In this document: positions 1 to 8,846 of the stretch, piece after piece | How positions within the stretch are numbered: position 1 is the first letter of the stretch | Layout of the letters: each line of letters starts with the position of its first letter | Assembly: GCA_963788935.1 (NCBI GenBank) | Contig: CAWBIM010000004.1 | Span: 620,001 to 684,000, forward strand | Reading direction: 5' to 3' | From: JAOPZW01 sp963788935 | Lineage (GTDB): Bacteria; Actinomycetota; Thermoleophilia; Solirubrobacterales; Solirubrobacteraceae | Length of the DNA stretch: 64,000 bases | The notes under the pieces: model-generated | What the model saw: the letters and a program-made list of their open reading frames with translations, nothing else | Told to the model about the DNA's origin: nothing | Databases searched by the model: none | Program-made: the position numbers and the translations under genes

Positions 1-494
1 TGCCAGCCGCAGTAGTTCGAGCAGCCGACGTAGCGCACCTTGCCCGCCCGCACGAGGTCGTCGAGCGCGCTCAGGGTCTCCTCGAGCGGGGTCACGCCGT
101 CCCACTCGTGGACCTGGTAGAGGTCGATGTGGTCCGCGTGCAGGCGCCGCAGGCTCGCCTCGCACGCGGCGATCAGGTGGTGGCGCGACAGCCCGGCGTC
201 GTTGGCGCGCTCGCCCATCGGCATCCGCGCCTTCGTCGCGATCAGGGTCCGGTCGCGGCGACCGTTGCGGTCGAGGACCTCGCCGATGATCTCCTCGGAC
301 AGGCCATCGGAGTACACGTCGGCGGTGTCGATGAGATCGATGCCCGCGTCGAGGGCCATGTCGATCTGGCGCGCGGCGCCCGTGATGTCGGTGTCGCCGA
401 CGTTGGCGAAGTTGCCGCGCCCGCCGAAGGTCATGGTGCCGAGCGCGAGCGCGGAGACGCGCAGGCCGGAGCGGCCGAGGTTGCGATGTTCCAT
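1..494 (-). CDS. Aldo/keto reductase, C-terminal part outside the window
   Basis: This encodes the first 164 residues of an NAD(P)H-dependent aldo/keto reductase, a cytoplasmic TIM-barrel enzyme that reduces aldehydes and ketones. The four catalytic residues of the family are visible: Asp56 and Tyr61 in IDTADVYSDG, Lys88 in ATKAR and His129 in YQVHEWD. The protein starts MEHRNLGRSGLRVS, the usual beginning of the YajO/YhdN-like subgroup. The window edge cuts the gene after strand six of the barrel (VRYVGCSN), so the NADPH-binding loop is missing here. The substrate cannot be inferred. It is transcribed away from its neighbour at 541 in the same direction with about 45 bases between them. Confidence 0.93.
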   Translation of the reverse strand, partial: MEHRNLGRSGLRVSALALGTMTFGGRGNFANVGDTDITGAARQIDMALDAGIDLIDTADVYSDGLSEEIIGEVLDRNGRRDRTLIATKARMPMGERANDAGLSRHHLIAACEASLRRLHADHIDLYQVHEWDGVTPLEETLSALDDLVRAGKVRYVGCSNYCGW

Positions 495-540
495 GCGCGG
501 CAGTCAACCGCACCGCAGGCGCGGCGGCGCGCCCACGCCG

Positions 541-1110
541 TCAGCGGTGCACCGCGGCGAGCAGCGCGGCGTAGGAGCGCACGAGCAGCGCGCGCTCCTG
601 CGCGAGCCGCGGATCGGCCGGATCGCAGCCGGCGGCGACCCACGCGTCGGAGACGTCCATCGCCTCGGCGCGCAGCTCGGCGGCGGCGACCACGGCCGCC
701 GGGTCGGCGCCGTAGGTGTAGGCGTAGAGGTCGCGCAGGGCGGCGACGAGCTCGGCCCGCGACGCCGGCCCGTGCTGGTGCTCGCGGTGCGCGCGCCACC
801 ACTCGACCTCGAGGACGGCGGCGCGGGCCGGATCCCACGCCGCCTCCGGCGCGCTCGCCTGCACCAGGCGGTAGAAGCGCGTCATCAGCGCGCGGGCGGC
901 GACCGGGTCGTTGACCGGGTGCGGCGCCCACTTCATGTTCGCCCGCAGCACGAGGTATGCGCCCGCGAGCGTTCGCGGCCACGGCATGCGGAAGGCGGCC
1001 CGGACGAGCGCGACGAACGCGACGAGGCAGGCGAGCCACCGGCGGCGGTAGTACGTCTCCCACGCCCGCGTCTCGAGGCGGCCGACGGCGCGCGGGTCGA
1101 AGGACCGCAT
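541..1110 (-). CDS. Hypothetical protein
   Basis: A 189-residue protein that I do not recognise. The start at 1110 (MRSFDPRAVG) is chosen because the 13 extra residues possible from 1149 are only Arg/Pro-rich and look non-coding. Residues about 20-45 contain a hydrophobic stretch (ACLVAFVALVRAAFRM) that could be one membrane helix; the rest is alanine-rich and helical, with many conserved-looking Trp and Tyr residues (EVEWWRAHREH). It is divergent from the dehydrogenase at 1201. Function unknown. Confidence 0.7.
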   Translation of the reverse strand: MRSFDPRAVGRLETRAWETYYRRRWLACLVAFVALVRAAFRMPWPRTLAGAYLVLRANMKWAPHPVNDPVAARALMTRFYRLVQASAPEAAWDPARAAVLEVEWWRAHREHQHGPASRAELVAALRDLYAYTYGADPAAVVAAAELRAEAMDVSDAWVAAGCDPADPRLAQERALLVRSYAALLAAVHR

Positions 1111-1200
1111 CGGGCTCGGGCGGGGCCGGCCGCGGGCACGCAGACGCATGGTGGGGCGACTCTACGGTCGTCCGGCGGGCGAACGCGCGAGGATCCCGGC

Positions 1201-2265
1201 ATGGACGAGGTCATCCACGACATCGCGGTCATCCCCGGCGACGGCATCGGCAACGAGGTCGTCCCCGCCGCGCAGCGCGTGCTCGAGCGCGCGGGCGAGC
1301 GGCACGGGTTCGGCTTCCGCTGGCAGTCCTACGACTGGGGCTGCGAGCGCTACCTCGAGACCGGCGCGATGATGCCCGCGGACGGGCTCGACACGCTGCG
1401 CGGCCACGAGGCGATCTTCCTCGGGGCGGTCGGCGCGCCCGGCGTCCCCGACCACGTGTCGCTCTGGGGCCTGCTCATCCCGATCCGCCGGGCGTTCGAG
1501 CAGTACGTCAACCTCCGCCCGATCCGGCTGTTCGACCGCGTCCGCAGCCCGCTCGCCGGCCCGCCGCGGATCGACCTCGTCGTCGTGCGCGAGAACGTCG
1601 AGGGCGAGTACTCGGAGGTCGGCGGGCGGCTCTACGCCGGGCAGGAGGGCGAGCTCGCCGCGCAGCTGGCGGTGTTCACCCGCCGCGGGACCGAGCGCGT
1701 CGTCCGCTACGCCTTCGGCCTCGCCGAGGAGCGCGCGGGCCGGCTCGTCTCGGCGACGAAGTCCAACGGGATCATCCACACGATGCCGTTCTGGGACGAG
1801 GTCGTCGAGGCCGTCGCCGCCGACCACCCCGCGGTCGAGGTCGAGCGCGTGCTCATCGACGCCCTGTGCGCGCGGGTGGTCGCCCGCCCGGACTCGCTCG
1901 ACGTGATCGTCGGCTCGAACCTCTTCGGCGACATCCTCAGCGACCTGACGGCGGCGGTCGCGGGCAGCATCGGCATCGCGCCGGCGGCGAACCTCAACCC
2001 CGAGCGCGACCACCCGTCGATGTTCGAGCCCGTCCACGGCTCGGCCCCCGACATCGTCGGGCAGGGGGTCGCGAACCCCGTCGGCCAGGTGTGGACCGGG
2101 GCGCTGATGCTCGACCACCTCGGCCACGCCGACGCGGCCGCGGCGCTCGCCCGCGCCATCGAGGCCGTGCTCGACGATCCGGCCAACCACACGCCCGACC
2201 TCGGCGGCGACGCGACCACCGAACAGGTCACCGCCGCACTCGAGACCGCGATCGGGGAGGCTTGA
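1201..2265 (+). CDS. Tartrate/D-malate dehydrogenase (isocitrate/isopropylmalate dehydrogenase family)
   Basis: A 354-residue cytoplasmic NAD-dependent beta-decarboxylating dehydrogenase. The N-terminus IAVIPGDGIGNEV is the nucleotide-binding start of the isocitrate/isopropylmalate dehydrogenase family, and the metal-binding region is GSNLFGDILSDLTA. The stretch DHVSLWGLLIPIRR followed by YVNLRPIRL is characteristic of the tartrate dehydrogenase/D-malate dehydrogenase branch (TtuC/DmlA) rather than LeuB or Icd. The likely reaction is oxidation of D-malate to pyruvate and CO2, or of tartrate to oxaloglycolate. The ATG at 1201 gives the normal family length. The gene for a small membrane protein follows after 6 bases, so the two are probably co-transcribed. 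Confidence 0.9.
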   Translation: MDEVIHDIAVIPGDGIGNEVVPAAQRVLERAGERHGFGFRWQSYDWGCERYLETGAMMPADGLDTLRGHEAIFLGAVGAPGVPDHVSLWGLLIPIRRAFEQYVNLRPIRLFDRVRSPLAGPPRIDLVVVRENVEGEYSEVGGRLYAGQEGELAAQLAVFTRRGTERVVRYAFGLAEERAGRLVSATKSNGIIHTMPFWDEVVEAVAADHPAVEVERVLIDALCARVVARPDSLDVIVGSNLFGDILSDLTAAVAGSIGIAPAANLNPERDHPSMFEPVHGSAPDIVGQGVANPVGQVWTGALMLDHLGHADAAAALARAIEAVLDDPANHTPDLGGDATTEQVTAALETAIGEA

Positions 2266-2271
2266 GGAGCC

Positions 2272-2616
2272 ATGCGCCTGCTCGTCCGGTTCGCCTGCAA
2301 CGCTGTCGCCCTGTACGTCGCCGCCTGGGCGCTCTCCGGCGTCACCTACGGCGACGAATGGTGGTCGCTGCTCATCGCGGCGGCCGTGTTCACCGTGGTG
2401 AACATGTGGTTGAAGCCGATCGTCACGCTCCTGTCGCTGCCGTTCATCATCCTGACGCTCGGGCTGTTCCTGTTCGTCGTGAACATCCTGATGCTCTACG
2501 TCACCGACTGGCTGACCGACTTCCACCTCAGCTCGTTCGGGACGGCCGCGCTCGCGGCGATCATCGTCACCGTCGTGAACTGGGTGCTGGCCGCCGTCGT
2601 GCCCGGCGACCGCTGA
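2272..2616 (+). CDS. Small membrane protein of the phage holin 4_2 superfamily
   Basis: A 114-residue integral membrane protein with four predicted helices (residues about 4-24, 33-52, 55-80 and 90-110). It matches the widespread bacterial family annotated as phage holin family 4 superfamily IV (YvlD-like), whose members are chromosomal and not tied to phage lysis; the motif NMWLKPIVTLLSLPFIILTL is typical. No phage genes are nearby. Its role is unknown. The start codon lies 6 bases after the dehydrogenase stop, preceded by a GAGGAG Shine-Dalgarno sequence. Confidence 0.85.
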   Translation: MRLLVRFACNAVALYVAAWALSGVTYGDEWWSLLIAAAVFTVVNMWLKPIVTLLSLPFIILTLGLFLFVVNILMLYVTDWLTDFHLSSFGTAALAAIIVTVVNWVLAAVVPGDR

Positions 2617-2623
2617 CCCGCCG

Positions 2624-2639
2624 CGCGCCGCGCGGCGCG
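2624..2639 (+). terminator. GC-rich inverted repeat after the holin-like gene
   Basis: CGCGCCG is followed two bases later by its complement CGGCGCG, just downstream of the stop at 2616. A shorter 5-bp stem with a larger loop is more realistic. There is no T-tract, so it is only a possible terminator. Confidence 0.3.
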
Positions 2640-2669
2640 ACTTCCGGCGCCGACGGTGGTTGCACCTGA

Positions 2670-4088
2670 ATGATGAGGAGACTCGCGCCGGCCGTTCTCA
2701 CCGCCGTGCTCGCGACCGTGCTCGCCGGGCCGGCCGGGGCGGGCGGGCCGGATACTGCCGCGGCCGCCCGCTCGCGCGCGCCCGTCCTGACCACGCTGCG
2801 CTGCGTCCCCGCGCGCCGGGCCGAGTGCCGCGCGCGCCCGCAGGTGCAGATCGGCAAGCAGGTCCAGCTCCGCGGCCGCCGCCTCAAGTCGGGGATGCGC
2901 GTGAGCTTCCGCTGGTCGCGCGGCGCGCTGGCGACGAAGCTGCGCCGCACCGCCGCGGGCTTCGTCGTGCGCGTGCCGGCCGGGACGAAGCCGGGGACGA
3001 TCTCGGTGCGCGTGACCGACCGCGCCGGGCGGCGCTCGCGGGTGATCCGCCTCGTCGTGCTCCCGGTCCCCGTCGTCCGCGTCCCGAGCACGGCCGGCGA
3101 CCTCCCGGCCGCGTTCCGCGGCGACGGCATGTGGATCTGGGAGCTGCCCAAGAGCAGCGGCGGCAACGTGACCGCGATCGGCCTGAAGGCCCGCTCGGCC
3201 GGCATCGAGACGGTCTTCGTGAAGAGCTCGGACGGCGTGACGCCGTGGGCCCAGTTCAGCCCGGCGCTCGTCGCGGCGCTGCACGCGCAGGGCCTGCGCG
3301 TGTGCGCGTGGCAGTTCGTCTACGGCGACGACCCGGCGGGGGAGGCGGCCCAGGGCGCGCAGGCGGTGGCGCTCGGCGCGGACTGCCTCGTCATCGACGC
3401 CGAGACGCGCTACGAGGGCAAGTACCCCCAGGCGCAGCAGTACGTCGCCGCGCTGCGGGCCGCGATCGGGCCGAGCTACCCCGTCGGCTTCACGTCGTTC
3501 CCGTACATCGACTTCCACCCGCGGCTGCCGTACTCGGTGTTCCTCGCCCCGGGCGCCGCGCAGGCCAACCTCCCGCAGGTCTACTGGAAGGCGATCGGCG
3601 GCTCGGTCGACGCCGTGAGCGCGAAGACGTGGGCCCACAACCGCGTCTACGGGACCCCGGTCGCGCCGCTCGGCCAGAGCTACAACGACCCGGCGCCGGC
3701 CGACCTCCAGCGCTTCCGCCAGGTGTGGGCGTCCTACGGCGTGGGCGGTCTGTCGTGGTGGAGCTGGCAGGCCTCGAGCGAGGCCGCGTGGTCGACGCTC
3801 GCCGCCCCGGCGCCCGCGCCGACCGCCCTGCCGGACCCCGGCTGGCCGATCCTCGACACCGGCACGAAGGGCGACGAGGTCATCTGGCTGCAGCAGCACC
3901 TCGCCTCGTACGCGCCGACGCTGCCGATCAACGGCACCTTCGGCTCCGCCACGGCCCAGACGCTCGCGGCCTTCCAGACCGCGCGCGGGCTGCCGCCGAC
4001 CGGGGAGACCGACGCCGCCACCTGGCAGGCGGTCCTCGCGCTGCCGGTCACACAGGTCGACTGGACCGCGCGGGCGGCGGCGGGCTGA
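2670..4088 (+). CDS. Secreted protein with glycoside-hydrolase-like and peptidoglycan-binding domains
   Basis: A 472-residue exported protein. Residues 1-25 form a signal peptide (MRRLAPAVLTAVLATVLAGPAGA). Residues about 40-135 form an immunoglobulin-like domain. Residues about 145-385 look like a TIM-barrel hydrolase-like domain (GMWIWELPKSSGG, GLRVCAWQFVYGDD, ADCLVIDAETRYEGKYPQA, GLSWWSW), with acidic residues at the strand ends as in glycosidases; I cannot name its substrate. Residues about 395-460 are a peptidoglycan-binding type 1 domain (GDEVIWLQQHLA, NGTFGSATAQTLAAFQ). The combination suggests a cell-wall-associated hydrolase. It converges with the exporter gene at 4123. Confidence 0.8.
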   Translation: MMRRLAPAVLTAVLATVLAGPAGAGGPDTAAAARSRAPVLTTLRCVPARRAECRARPQVQIGKQVQLRGRRLKSGMRVSFRWSRGALATKLRRTAAGFVVRVPAGTKPGTISVRVTDRAGRRSRVIRLVVLPVPVVRVPSTAGDLPAAFRGDGMWIWELPKSSGGNVTAIGLKARSAGIETVFVKSSDGVTPWAQFSPALVAALHAQGLRVCAWQFVYGDDPAGEAAQGAQAVALGADCLVIDAETRYEGKYPQAQQYVAALRAAIGPSYPVGFTSFPYIDFHPRLPYSVFLAPGAAQANLPQVYWKAIGGSVDAVSAKTWAHNRVYGTPVAPLGQSYNDPAPADLQRFRQVWASYGVGGLSWWSWQASSEAAWSTLAAPAPAPTALPDPGWPILDTGTKGDEVIWLQQHLASYAPTLPINGTFGSATAQTLAAFQTARGLPPTGETDAATWQAVLALPVTQVDWTARAAAG

Positions 4089-4125
4089 GGCCGCCGCCGG
4101 CCGCCGCCCGCCGGTCTCGGCCTCA
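4086..4125. terminator. Hairpin made from both stop codons of two convergent genes
   Basis: TGAGGCCG at 4086-4093 is the exact complement of CGGCCTCA at 4118-4125. The left arm contains the TGA of the secreted protein and the right arm the TCA (reverse stop) of the exporter. Inner CCGG/CCGG bases can extend the structure. With no T-tract, bidirectional termination is an inference. Confidence 0.5.
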
Positions 4126-5671
4126 CGCCGCGGTCGGCTCGGGCAGGCCGCCCGCCGTCGCGGCGGAGCGCTCGATGTCGCGCTCGCGCACGAGCAGCAG
4201 GGCGAGCACCGCTCCGGCCAGCGCGACGAGCCCGCCGAGCAGCAGCACGTCGTTCAGGCCGGTCAGGAAGCCCTGGTGGGCGGCGTCGGCGAGCCGTGTC
4301 GCGCGCTCCCGGGGGCGTGTTCGCCAGGGCGCGGTCGAGCGTGCCCGACGAGGCGGCCTCGACGAGCGCGCGCGAGTGGCCGTCCGCTCCCGGGACGCCG
4401 GCGGTCAGCGTCGCCACCTTGTCGGCCCCGCGGCCGACGAAGATCGCGCCCCACACCGCGACGCCGAGGGCCACGCCGACCTGACGGAACGTGTCGTTGA
4501 TCCCCGCCGCCATGCCGCTCTCGCGGACCGGCACGACGCTCACCGCGACGTCCGCGATCACCGGGTTGATGAGCCCGACGGCGAGCCCGGCGACGATGAA
4601 GCCCGGCAGCAGCGTCGTCCACTCCGAGCCGGCGTCGATGCCGTGCATGAGCAGCAGCCCGACGCCGACCCCGACGAGCGCGGTGGCGAGCATCACGCGG
4701 GCCGGGACGCGCGAGAGCAGCGCGCCCGCGACCGGGGCGGCGACGAAGCTCGCGACCGTGATCGGCAGGTAGCGCAGGCCGGCCTGGAACGGCGTCAGGC
4801 CGAGCTCGTTCTGCAGGTACAGCGTCATGTAGAGGAACAGGGCGAAGATCGATCCGGACACGGCGAACGCGGCGAGCTGGACGCCCGCGAAGGCCGGGCG
4901 CCGGAACAGCCCGAGCGGCAGCATCGGCTCGCGCACGACCCGCTCGACCACGACGAACGCCACGAGCATCGCCGCCGCGCCGCCGAGCAGCGCGAGGATC
5001 AGCGGGCTGCCCCAGCCCTCGTCGTTGCCGCGCACGAGGGCGAGCACGAGCAGCCCGAGCGCCGTGCTGAACGTCGCGACGCCCGCGCGGTCGATCCGGG
5101 TCGCGTGCGGGTCGCGGCTCTCGGCCACGACGAGCGCCGTGAGGGCCAGGGTGGCGAGGCCGATCGGGAGGTTGAGGAAGAAGATCGAGCGCCAGCCGAG
5201 CCCGTCGGTCAGCGCGCCGCCGACGAGCGGCCCGACCGCGACGCCCACGCCGATCGTCGCGCCGTAGACGCCCATCGCGGTCCCGCGCTCGCGGCCGGGG
5301 GCGAACTCCTGGGCGATGAGCGCGAGCGACACGGCGAACATCGCCGCCCCGCCGACGCCCTGGACCGCCCGCGCGAGGTTGAGGAACAGCGCGTCGGGGG
5401 CGATCGCGCACAAGAGCGACGCCGTCGTGAAGATCGCGAGGCCGGCGCCGAACACGCGCCGCCGGCCGATCCGGTCGGCCACCGATCCGGCCGTCAGCAC
5501 GAGCGCCGCCAGGGTCAGGGCGTAGGCGTCGACGACCCATTGCAGGTCGGTGAAGCTCGCGCCGATGTCGTCGCGGATCGACGGCAGGGCCACGTTGACG
5601 ACCGTGATGTCGAGCAGCAGCATGAAGGTCGCCGCCGACACCGCGGCCAGGGTCCACCACTTGCGGGTCAT
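4123..5671 (-). CDS. DHA2-type MFS drug exporter (one apparent frameshift)
   Basis: An exporter of the 14-helix DHA2 branch of the major facilitator superfamily. It carries the family motifs LDITVVNVALPSI in helix 1, LTAGSVADRIGRRRVF (motif A) and GPLVGGALTDGLGWRSIFFLNLPIG (split here by convention at helix 5). The start at 5671 is preferred to 5692 because AGGTGA lies eight bases upstream. The frame breaks near 4299-4306 after NTPPGAR; reading on in the +1 frame gives ADAAHQGF and a last membrane helix ending in PEPTAA and a stop at 4123. The gene is divergent from a SigJ-like sigma factor 70 bases away, with an inverted repeat between them, suggesting linked control. Substrate unknown. Confidence 0.88.
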
Positions 5672-5707
5672 GAGATCGGTCACCTCGGTCACATCGCGGG
5701 TCAGTGC

Positions 5708-5727
5708 TCCGTCACCCGGTTGACGGA
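5708..5727. promoter_or_regulatory. Inverted repeat between exporter and sigma factor genes
   Basis: TCCGTCA, six bases (CCCGGT), then TGACGGA: a perfect 7-bp inverted repeat centred in the 70-base divergent region. It is 15 bases before the sigma factor start and 36 before the exporter start, where a repressor could control both. The binding protein is unknown. The half-site TCCGTCA also occurs at 20653, ahead of the DUF427 gene. Confidence 0.5.
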
Positions 5728-5742
5728 AGACGACGAGGGGAT

Positions 5743-6633
5743 GTGACCGTGGACGACGACAAGGCCCTGCTGGCGGACCGCTTCGAATCGAACCGCGCGC
5801 ACCTGCGTGGCGTGGCCTACCGGATGCTCGGCTCGGTGAGCGAGGCCGACGACGCCGTGCAGGAGGCGTGGCTGCGCCTCAACCGCACCGACACGGCCGC
5901 GGTCGAGAATCTCCGCGGCTGGCTGACGACGGTGGTCGCGCGGGTCTGCCTCGACATCCTGCGCACGCGCCGGTCGCGGCGCGAGGAGCCGTTCGAGGGC
6001 CACGTCCCCGAGCCCGTGATCACGGCGTGGGGCGCGGCCGACCCCGAGCACGAGGCCGTGCTCGCGGACTCGGTCGGCCTCGCGATGCTCGTCGTCCTCG
6101 AGCGCCTCGCTCCGGCCGAGCGCCTCGCCTTCGTCCTGCACGACATGTTCGCCGTGCCCTTCGACGAGATCGCCCCGCTCGTCGGCCGCACGCCGACCGC
6201 CGCGCGCCAGCTCGCGAGCCGCGCGCGGCGCCGGGTCCAGGGCTCGGCGCCGGTCGCCGACCCCGACCTGGGCGAGCAGCGGCGGGTCGTCGACGCGTTC
6301 GTCGCCGCCTCGCGCGACGGCGACATGGCCGCGCTCGTCGCCGTGCTCGACCCCGAGGTCGTGCTGCGGGTCGACTCCGGCCCCGGCCACGCCGAGACGC
6401 TCGAGGCCCGCGGCGCCGAGACCGTCGCCGCGCGGGCGCGGCGCTTCGCCGGGCTGGCGCCGTTCGCCCGCCGCGCGCTCGTCAACGGCGCGCCGGGGGC
6501 CGTCGTGGTCCCGCGCGGCCGGCCCTACGCGGTCCTCGCGTTCACGGTCGCGGGCGGGCGCATCGTCGAGCTCGACGTGCTGGTCGACCCCGCGCGCGTC
6601 GCCCGCCTGGACCTGTCGGCCGTCGAGGCGTGA
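5743..6633 (+). CDS. SigJ-family ECF RNA polymerase sigma factor
   Basis: A 296-residue sigma factor of the SigJ (ECF41-like) type. Residues about 10-80 are region 2 (RFESNRAHLRGVAYRMLGS, EADDAVQEAWLRL), residues about 115-165 are region 4 with its helix-turn-helix (ERLAFVLHDMFAVPFDEIA, RTPTAARQLASRARRRV), and residues about 180-290 form the SnoaL-like C-terminal domain that regulates activity in place of an anti-sigma factor. The GTG at 5743 is chosen because GAGGGG precedes it closely; the upstream frame is non-coding in character. ECF41 factors usually sit beside a carboxymuconolactone decarboxylase or oxidoreductase gene; here the neighbours are an exporter and an SMP-30 hydrolase. Confidence 0.92.
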   Translation: MTVDDDKALLADRFESNRAHLRGVAYRMLGSVSEADDAVQEAWLRLNRTDTAAVENLRGWLTTVVARVCLDILRTRRSRREEPFEGHVPEPVITAWGAADPEHEAVLADSVGLAMLVVLERLAPAERLAFVLHDMFAVPFDEIAPLVGRTPTAARQLASRARRRVQGSAPVADPDLGEQRRVVDAFVAASRDGDMAALVAVLDPEVVLRVDSGPGHAETLEARGAETVAARARRFAGLAPFARRALVNGAPGAVVVPRGRPYAVLAFTVAGGRIVELDVLVDPARVARLDLSAVEA

Positions 6634-6636
6634 GCG

Positions 6637-7492
6637 CTACGGCCGCCCCGCGTGGGCCGCGGGCGCGGTGACGGCCACGACCTGGCCGGCGCCGCGGCCC
6701 TCGGGCATCGCGTCCGGGCCGCGCCACTGGCTCGTGACCGCGAACAGGGTCGTCCCGTCGGCGCCCCCGAGCATGCACGCGAAGCCGCCGCGGTCGAGGT
6801 CGACGCGGGCGAGGACCTCGCCGCCCTCGCGCACCCGCACGCAGCAGCGCCCGGGGACGTCGGCGTACCAGATCGCGCCCTCGGCGTCGACGCAGATGCC
6901 GTCCGGCACGCCGTCGTCGAGGTCGGCCCAGACGCGCCGGTCCGCCAGGCCGCCGTCGGGGCCGATCGTGAACGCGGTCAGGCGGTGGCCGTAGGACTCG
7001 GCGACGACGAGCGTCGCCCCGTCGTCCGTGATCGCCATCCCGTTGGGGAACGCCACGCCGTCGGCGAGCACGCGCGCCTCGCCGTCGGCGGTGACGAGCG
7101 CGACGAACCCGGGGGCGAACTCCCCGCCGGGGAACGCGAAGCCGGTCGCGTTGACGTACGCGCCGCCCCGCGCGTCGACGACGATGTCGTTCCACGGCGG
7201 CGCGCACAGTCCGGTGAGGTCGGCGTGGACGGCGAAGGCGTCCTCGCCCGGCGCACGGCGCAGCAGGCGCCCGCCGCGGCCGTCGACGAGCAGCAGCGCG
7301 CCGTCCGGGGCGAAGTCGAAGCAGAACGGCAGCGGCGGGGCGTCGGCCACGACGACCTCGGCGGCGCCGGTCGCCGGGTCGATGGCCACGACCTCGCCCG
7401 CGCCCCAGTCGGCGACCCAGAGCCGGCCGCTCGTGCCAGCGCGGCGATTCGCCCATCACGAGGGCGTCGTTGACGATCCGTGGTGCGGTCAT
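6637..7492 (-). CDS. SMP-30/gluconolactonase family hydrolase (one apparent frameshift)
   Basis: A six-bladed propeller lactonase-like protein of about 284 residues. The N-terminus MTAPRIVNDALVMGESPRWH has the metal-binding Glu of the family motif GESPRW. The frame then breaks around 7425-7434; the +1 frame continues GRLWVADWGAGEVVAIDP, which completes the first blade and runs intact to the stop at 6637. The later blades carry PWNDIVVDARGGAYV (Asn and Asp metal ligands), FPNGMAITDDG and PDGICVDAEGAIWYADV, all expected in the family. The probable activity is calcium- or zinc-dependent hydrolysis of a sugar lactone. Its stop codon is 3 bases from that of the convergent sigma factor gene. Confidence 0.87.
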
Positions 7493-7584
7493 GGCGGTGT
7501 GGACCGTCGCAGACGCGGAAATTGGTCGGTGCGCAACGCGCCGGGATCGGCTTGCCGAGCCCTCTGCGTGGGAACCGTCCGGGC

Positions 7585-8409
7585 GTGCCCCTCGAGATCG
7601 CGCTCTTCACCGACCCCGCCTGCCCGTTCGCCTTCTCCGCCGAGCCCGTCCGCCGGCGCCTGCGCTGGCACTACGGCGACGGGCTGGTCTGGACCGTGCG
7701 GATGATCGTGCTCACGCTCGAGCCGGGCGAGGCCGAGAAGCTCGCCGAGGGCGCGCCCGGCCTGCAGCGCAAGTACGGGATGCCGATCGACCCGGCGCCC
7801 TACGAGCGCCCGGTGAGCTCCGAGCCCGCGTGCCGCGCCGTCGTCGCCGCGCGGGTCAACGCGCCCGGGACCGAGGAGGCGCTGCTGCGGCGGCTGCGCG
7901 TGCGCACGATGCTCGGCGGGCTGCTCGACGACCCCGGCCTGATCGCCGGCGCGGCGCAGGAGGCGGGCCTCGACCCCGACCGGCTGGCGGAGTGGAGCGC
8001 GACCGAGGAGGTCACGCTCGCGCTGGGAGCCGACATCACCGCCGCCCGCCGCCCCGCGCCCGCCGCGCTGGCCCTCGACCACAAGCTCGGCGGCCCGCCG
8101 GCGGAGCGCCGCTACACCGCGCCGAGCTACGAGATCGTCCGCCCCGAGGACGGCGTCACCGTCGCGGTCCCGGGCTTCAACCCGATCGAGGCCTACGAGA
8201 TCGCGGTCGCGCACCTCGACCCCGACCTCCCGCGCCGGGCCAAGCCGGAGTCCGCGGAGGAGGTGCTGGCGTGGGCCGGCGAGCCGTTGGCGACGGCCGA
8301 GGTCGCCGCGGTCATGCAGGTCGACGCGACCGCGGCGCGGGCCGCCCTCGCCGTCGTCGCGCGGCCCGAGGCGGCCGGGGCCGACTTCTACTGGACGCTC
8401 GGCGGCTGA
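7585..8409 (+). CDS. DsbA/FrnE-like thioredoxin-fold protein
   Basis: A 274-residue protein of the DsbA family. The beginning LEIALFTDPACPFAFSAEPV is the first strand and active-site helix of the FrnE-like subgroup, but the usual CxxC is CPFA with a single cysteine (Cys14), so classic disulfide exchange is doubtful. The all-helical insertion and the late TAPSYEIVRPEDGVTVAVPGFNP (cis-Pro region) follow. No signal peptide is present, so it is cytoplasmic. The GTG at 7585 is the last start before the conserved region. It is divergent from the SMP-30 gene with 92 bases between. Confidence 0.82.
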   Translation: MPLEIALFTDPACPFAFSAEPVRRRLRWHYGDGLVWTVRMIVLTLEPGEAEKLAEGAPGLQRKYGMPIDPAPYERPVSSEPACRAVVAARVNAPGTEEALLRRLRVRTMLGGLLDDPGLIAGAAQEAGLDPDRLAEWSATEEVTLALGADITAARRPAPAALALDHKLGGPPAERRYTAPSYEIVRPEDGVTVAVPGFNPIEAYEIAVAHLDPDLPRRAKPESAEEVLAWAGEPLATAEVAAVMQVDATAARAALAVVARPEAAGADFYWTLGG

Positions 8410-8456
8410 CGCGGGCGACGCCCCGCGAGCGCGCCCGTGCCACCATGGACGGCGTC

Positions 8457-8837
8457 ATGTCCGTGACCGGCGCCGCCGTGTTCGTCCCCGCGCTCGCCGC
8501 GCTCGTGCTCGGCGCGGGCGGGGGTGTGGAGCCCCGCAGCGGCCCCGCGCCGAGCGGTCAGCCGGCGCCGGGCGCCGCGGCCCACCGCGCCCGGCTCGTG
8601 CCGCTCGTCGGCACGACGTTCCGGGTCCGCGGCTCGGGCTTCCGGGCCCGTGAGCGCGTGCGGGTCACCGTGAGAGAGAGCGCCGGCGATCCCGTCGTCC
8701 GGCGCGTGCGGGCGACGGGGCGCGGGACGTTCGTCCTCGCGTTCTCCGGCATCGAGGCCTGCGGCGGGGTGGAGGGCGTGGCCGCCGGCGGCCGCGGCAG
8801 CCACGCCTCCTTCCAGTTCTCCACCTTCACCTGCTGA
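8457..8837 (+). CDS. Small secreted protein of unknown function
   Basis: A 126-residue protein starting MSVTGAAVFVPALAAL, a signal peptide, followed by a Pro/Ala linker and a short beta-rich domain (LVPLVGTTFRVRGSGFRARERVRVTVRES) that resembles an IPT/immunoglobulin-like repeat found in secreted actinobacterial proteins. Two cysteines near the end (Cys in EACGG and the C-terminal residue) may pair. An ATG at 8445 is an alternative start. Its stop is only ten bases from the end of the convergent metallopeptidase gene. Confidence 0.7.
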   Translation: MSVTGAAVFVPALAALVLGAGGGVEPRSGPAPSGQPAPGAAAHRARLVPLVGTTFRVRGSGFRARERVRVTVRESAGDPVVRRVRATGRGTFVLAFSGIEACGGVEGVAAGGRGSHASFQFSTFTC

Positions 8838-8846
8838 CCGCGGGCC

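Noticed and set aside
2272..2616. A prophage lysis gene, from the holin-like family name.
   Set aside because: No endolysin, structural or integrase gene is near. The family is widespread in bacterial chromosomes.
2660..5746. A 1,028-residue open frame on the plus strand across the glycosidase-like gene and the exporter.
   Set aside because: It is Arg- and Pro-rich without any domain, and lies in other frames over two genes with clear motifs. In DNA this rich in GC, stops are rare and long shadow frames are expected.
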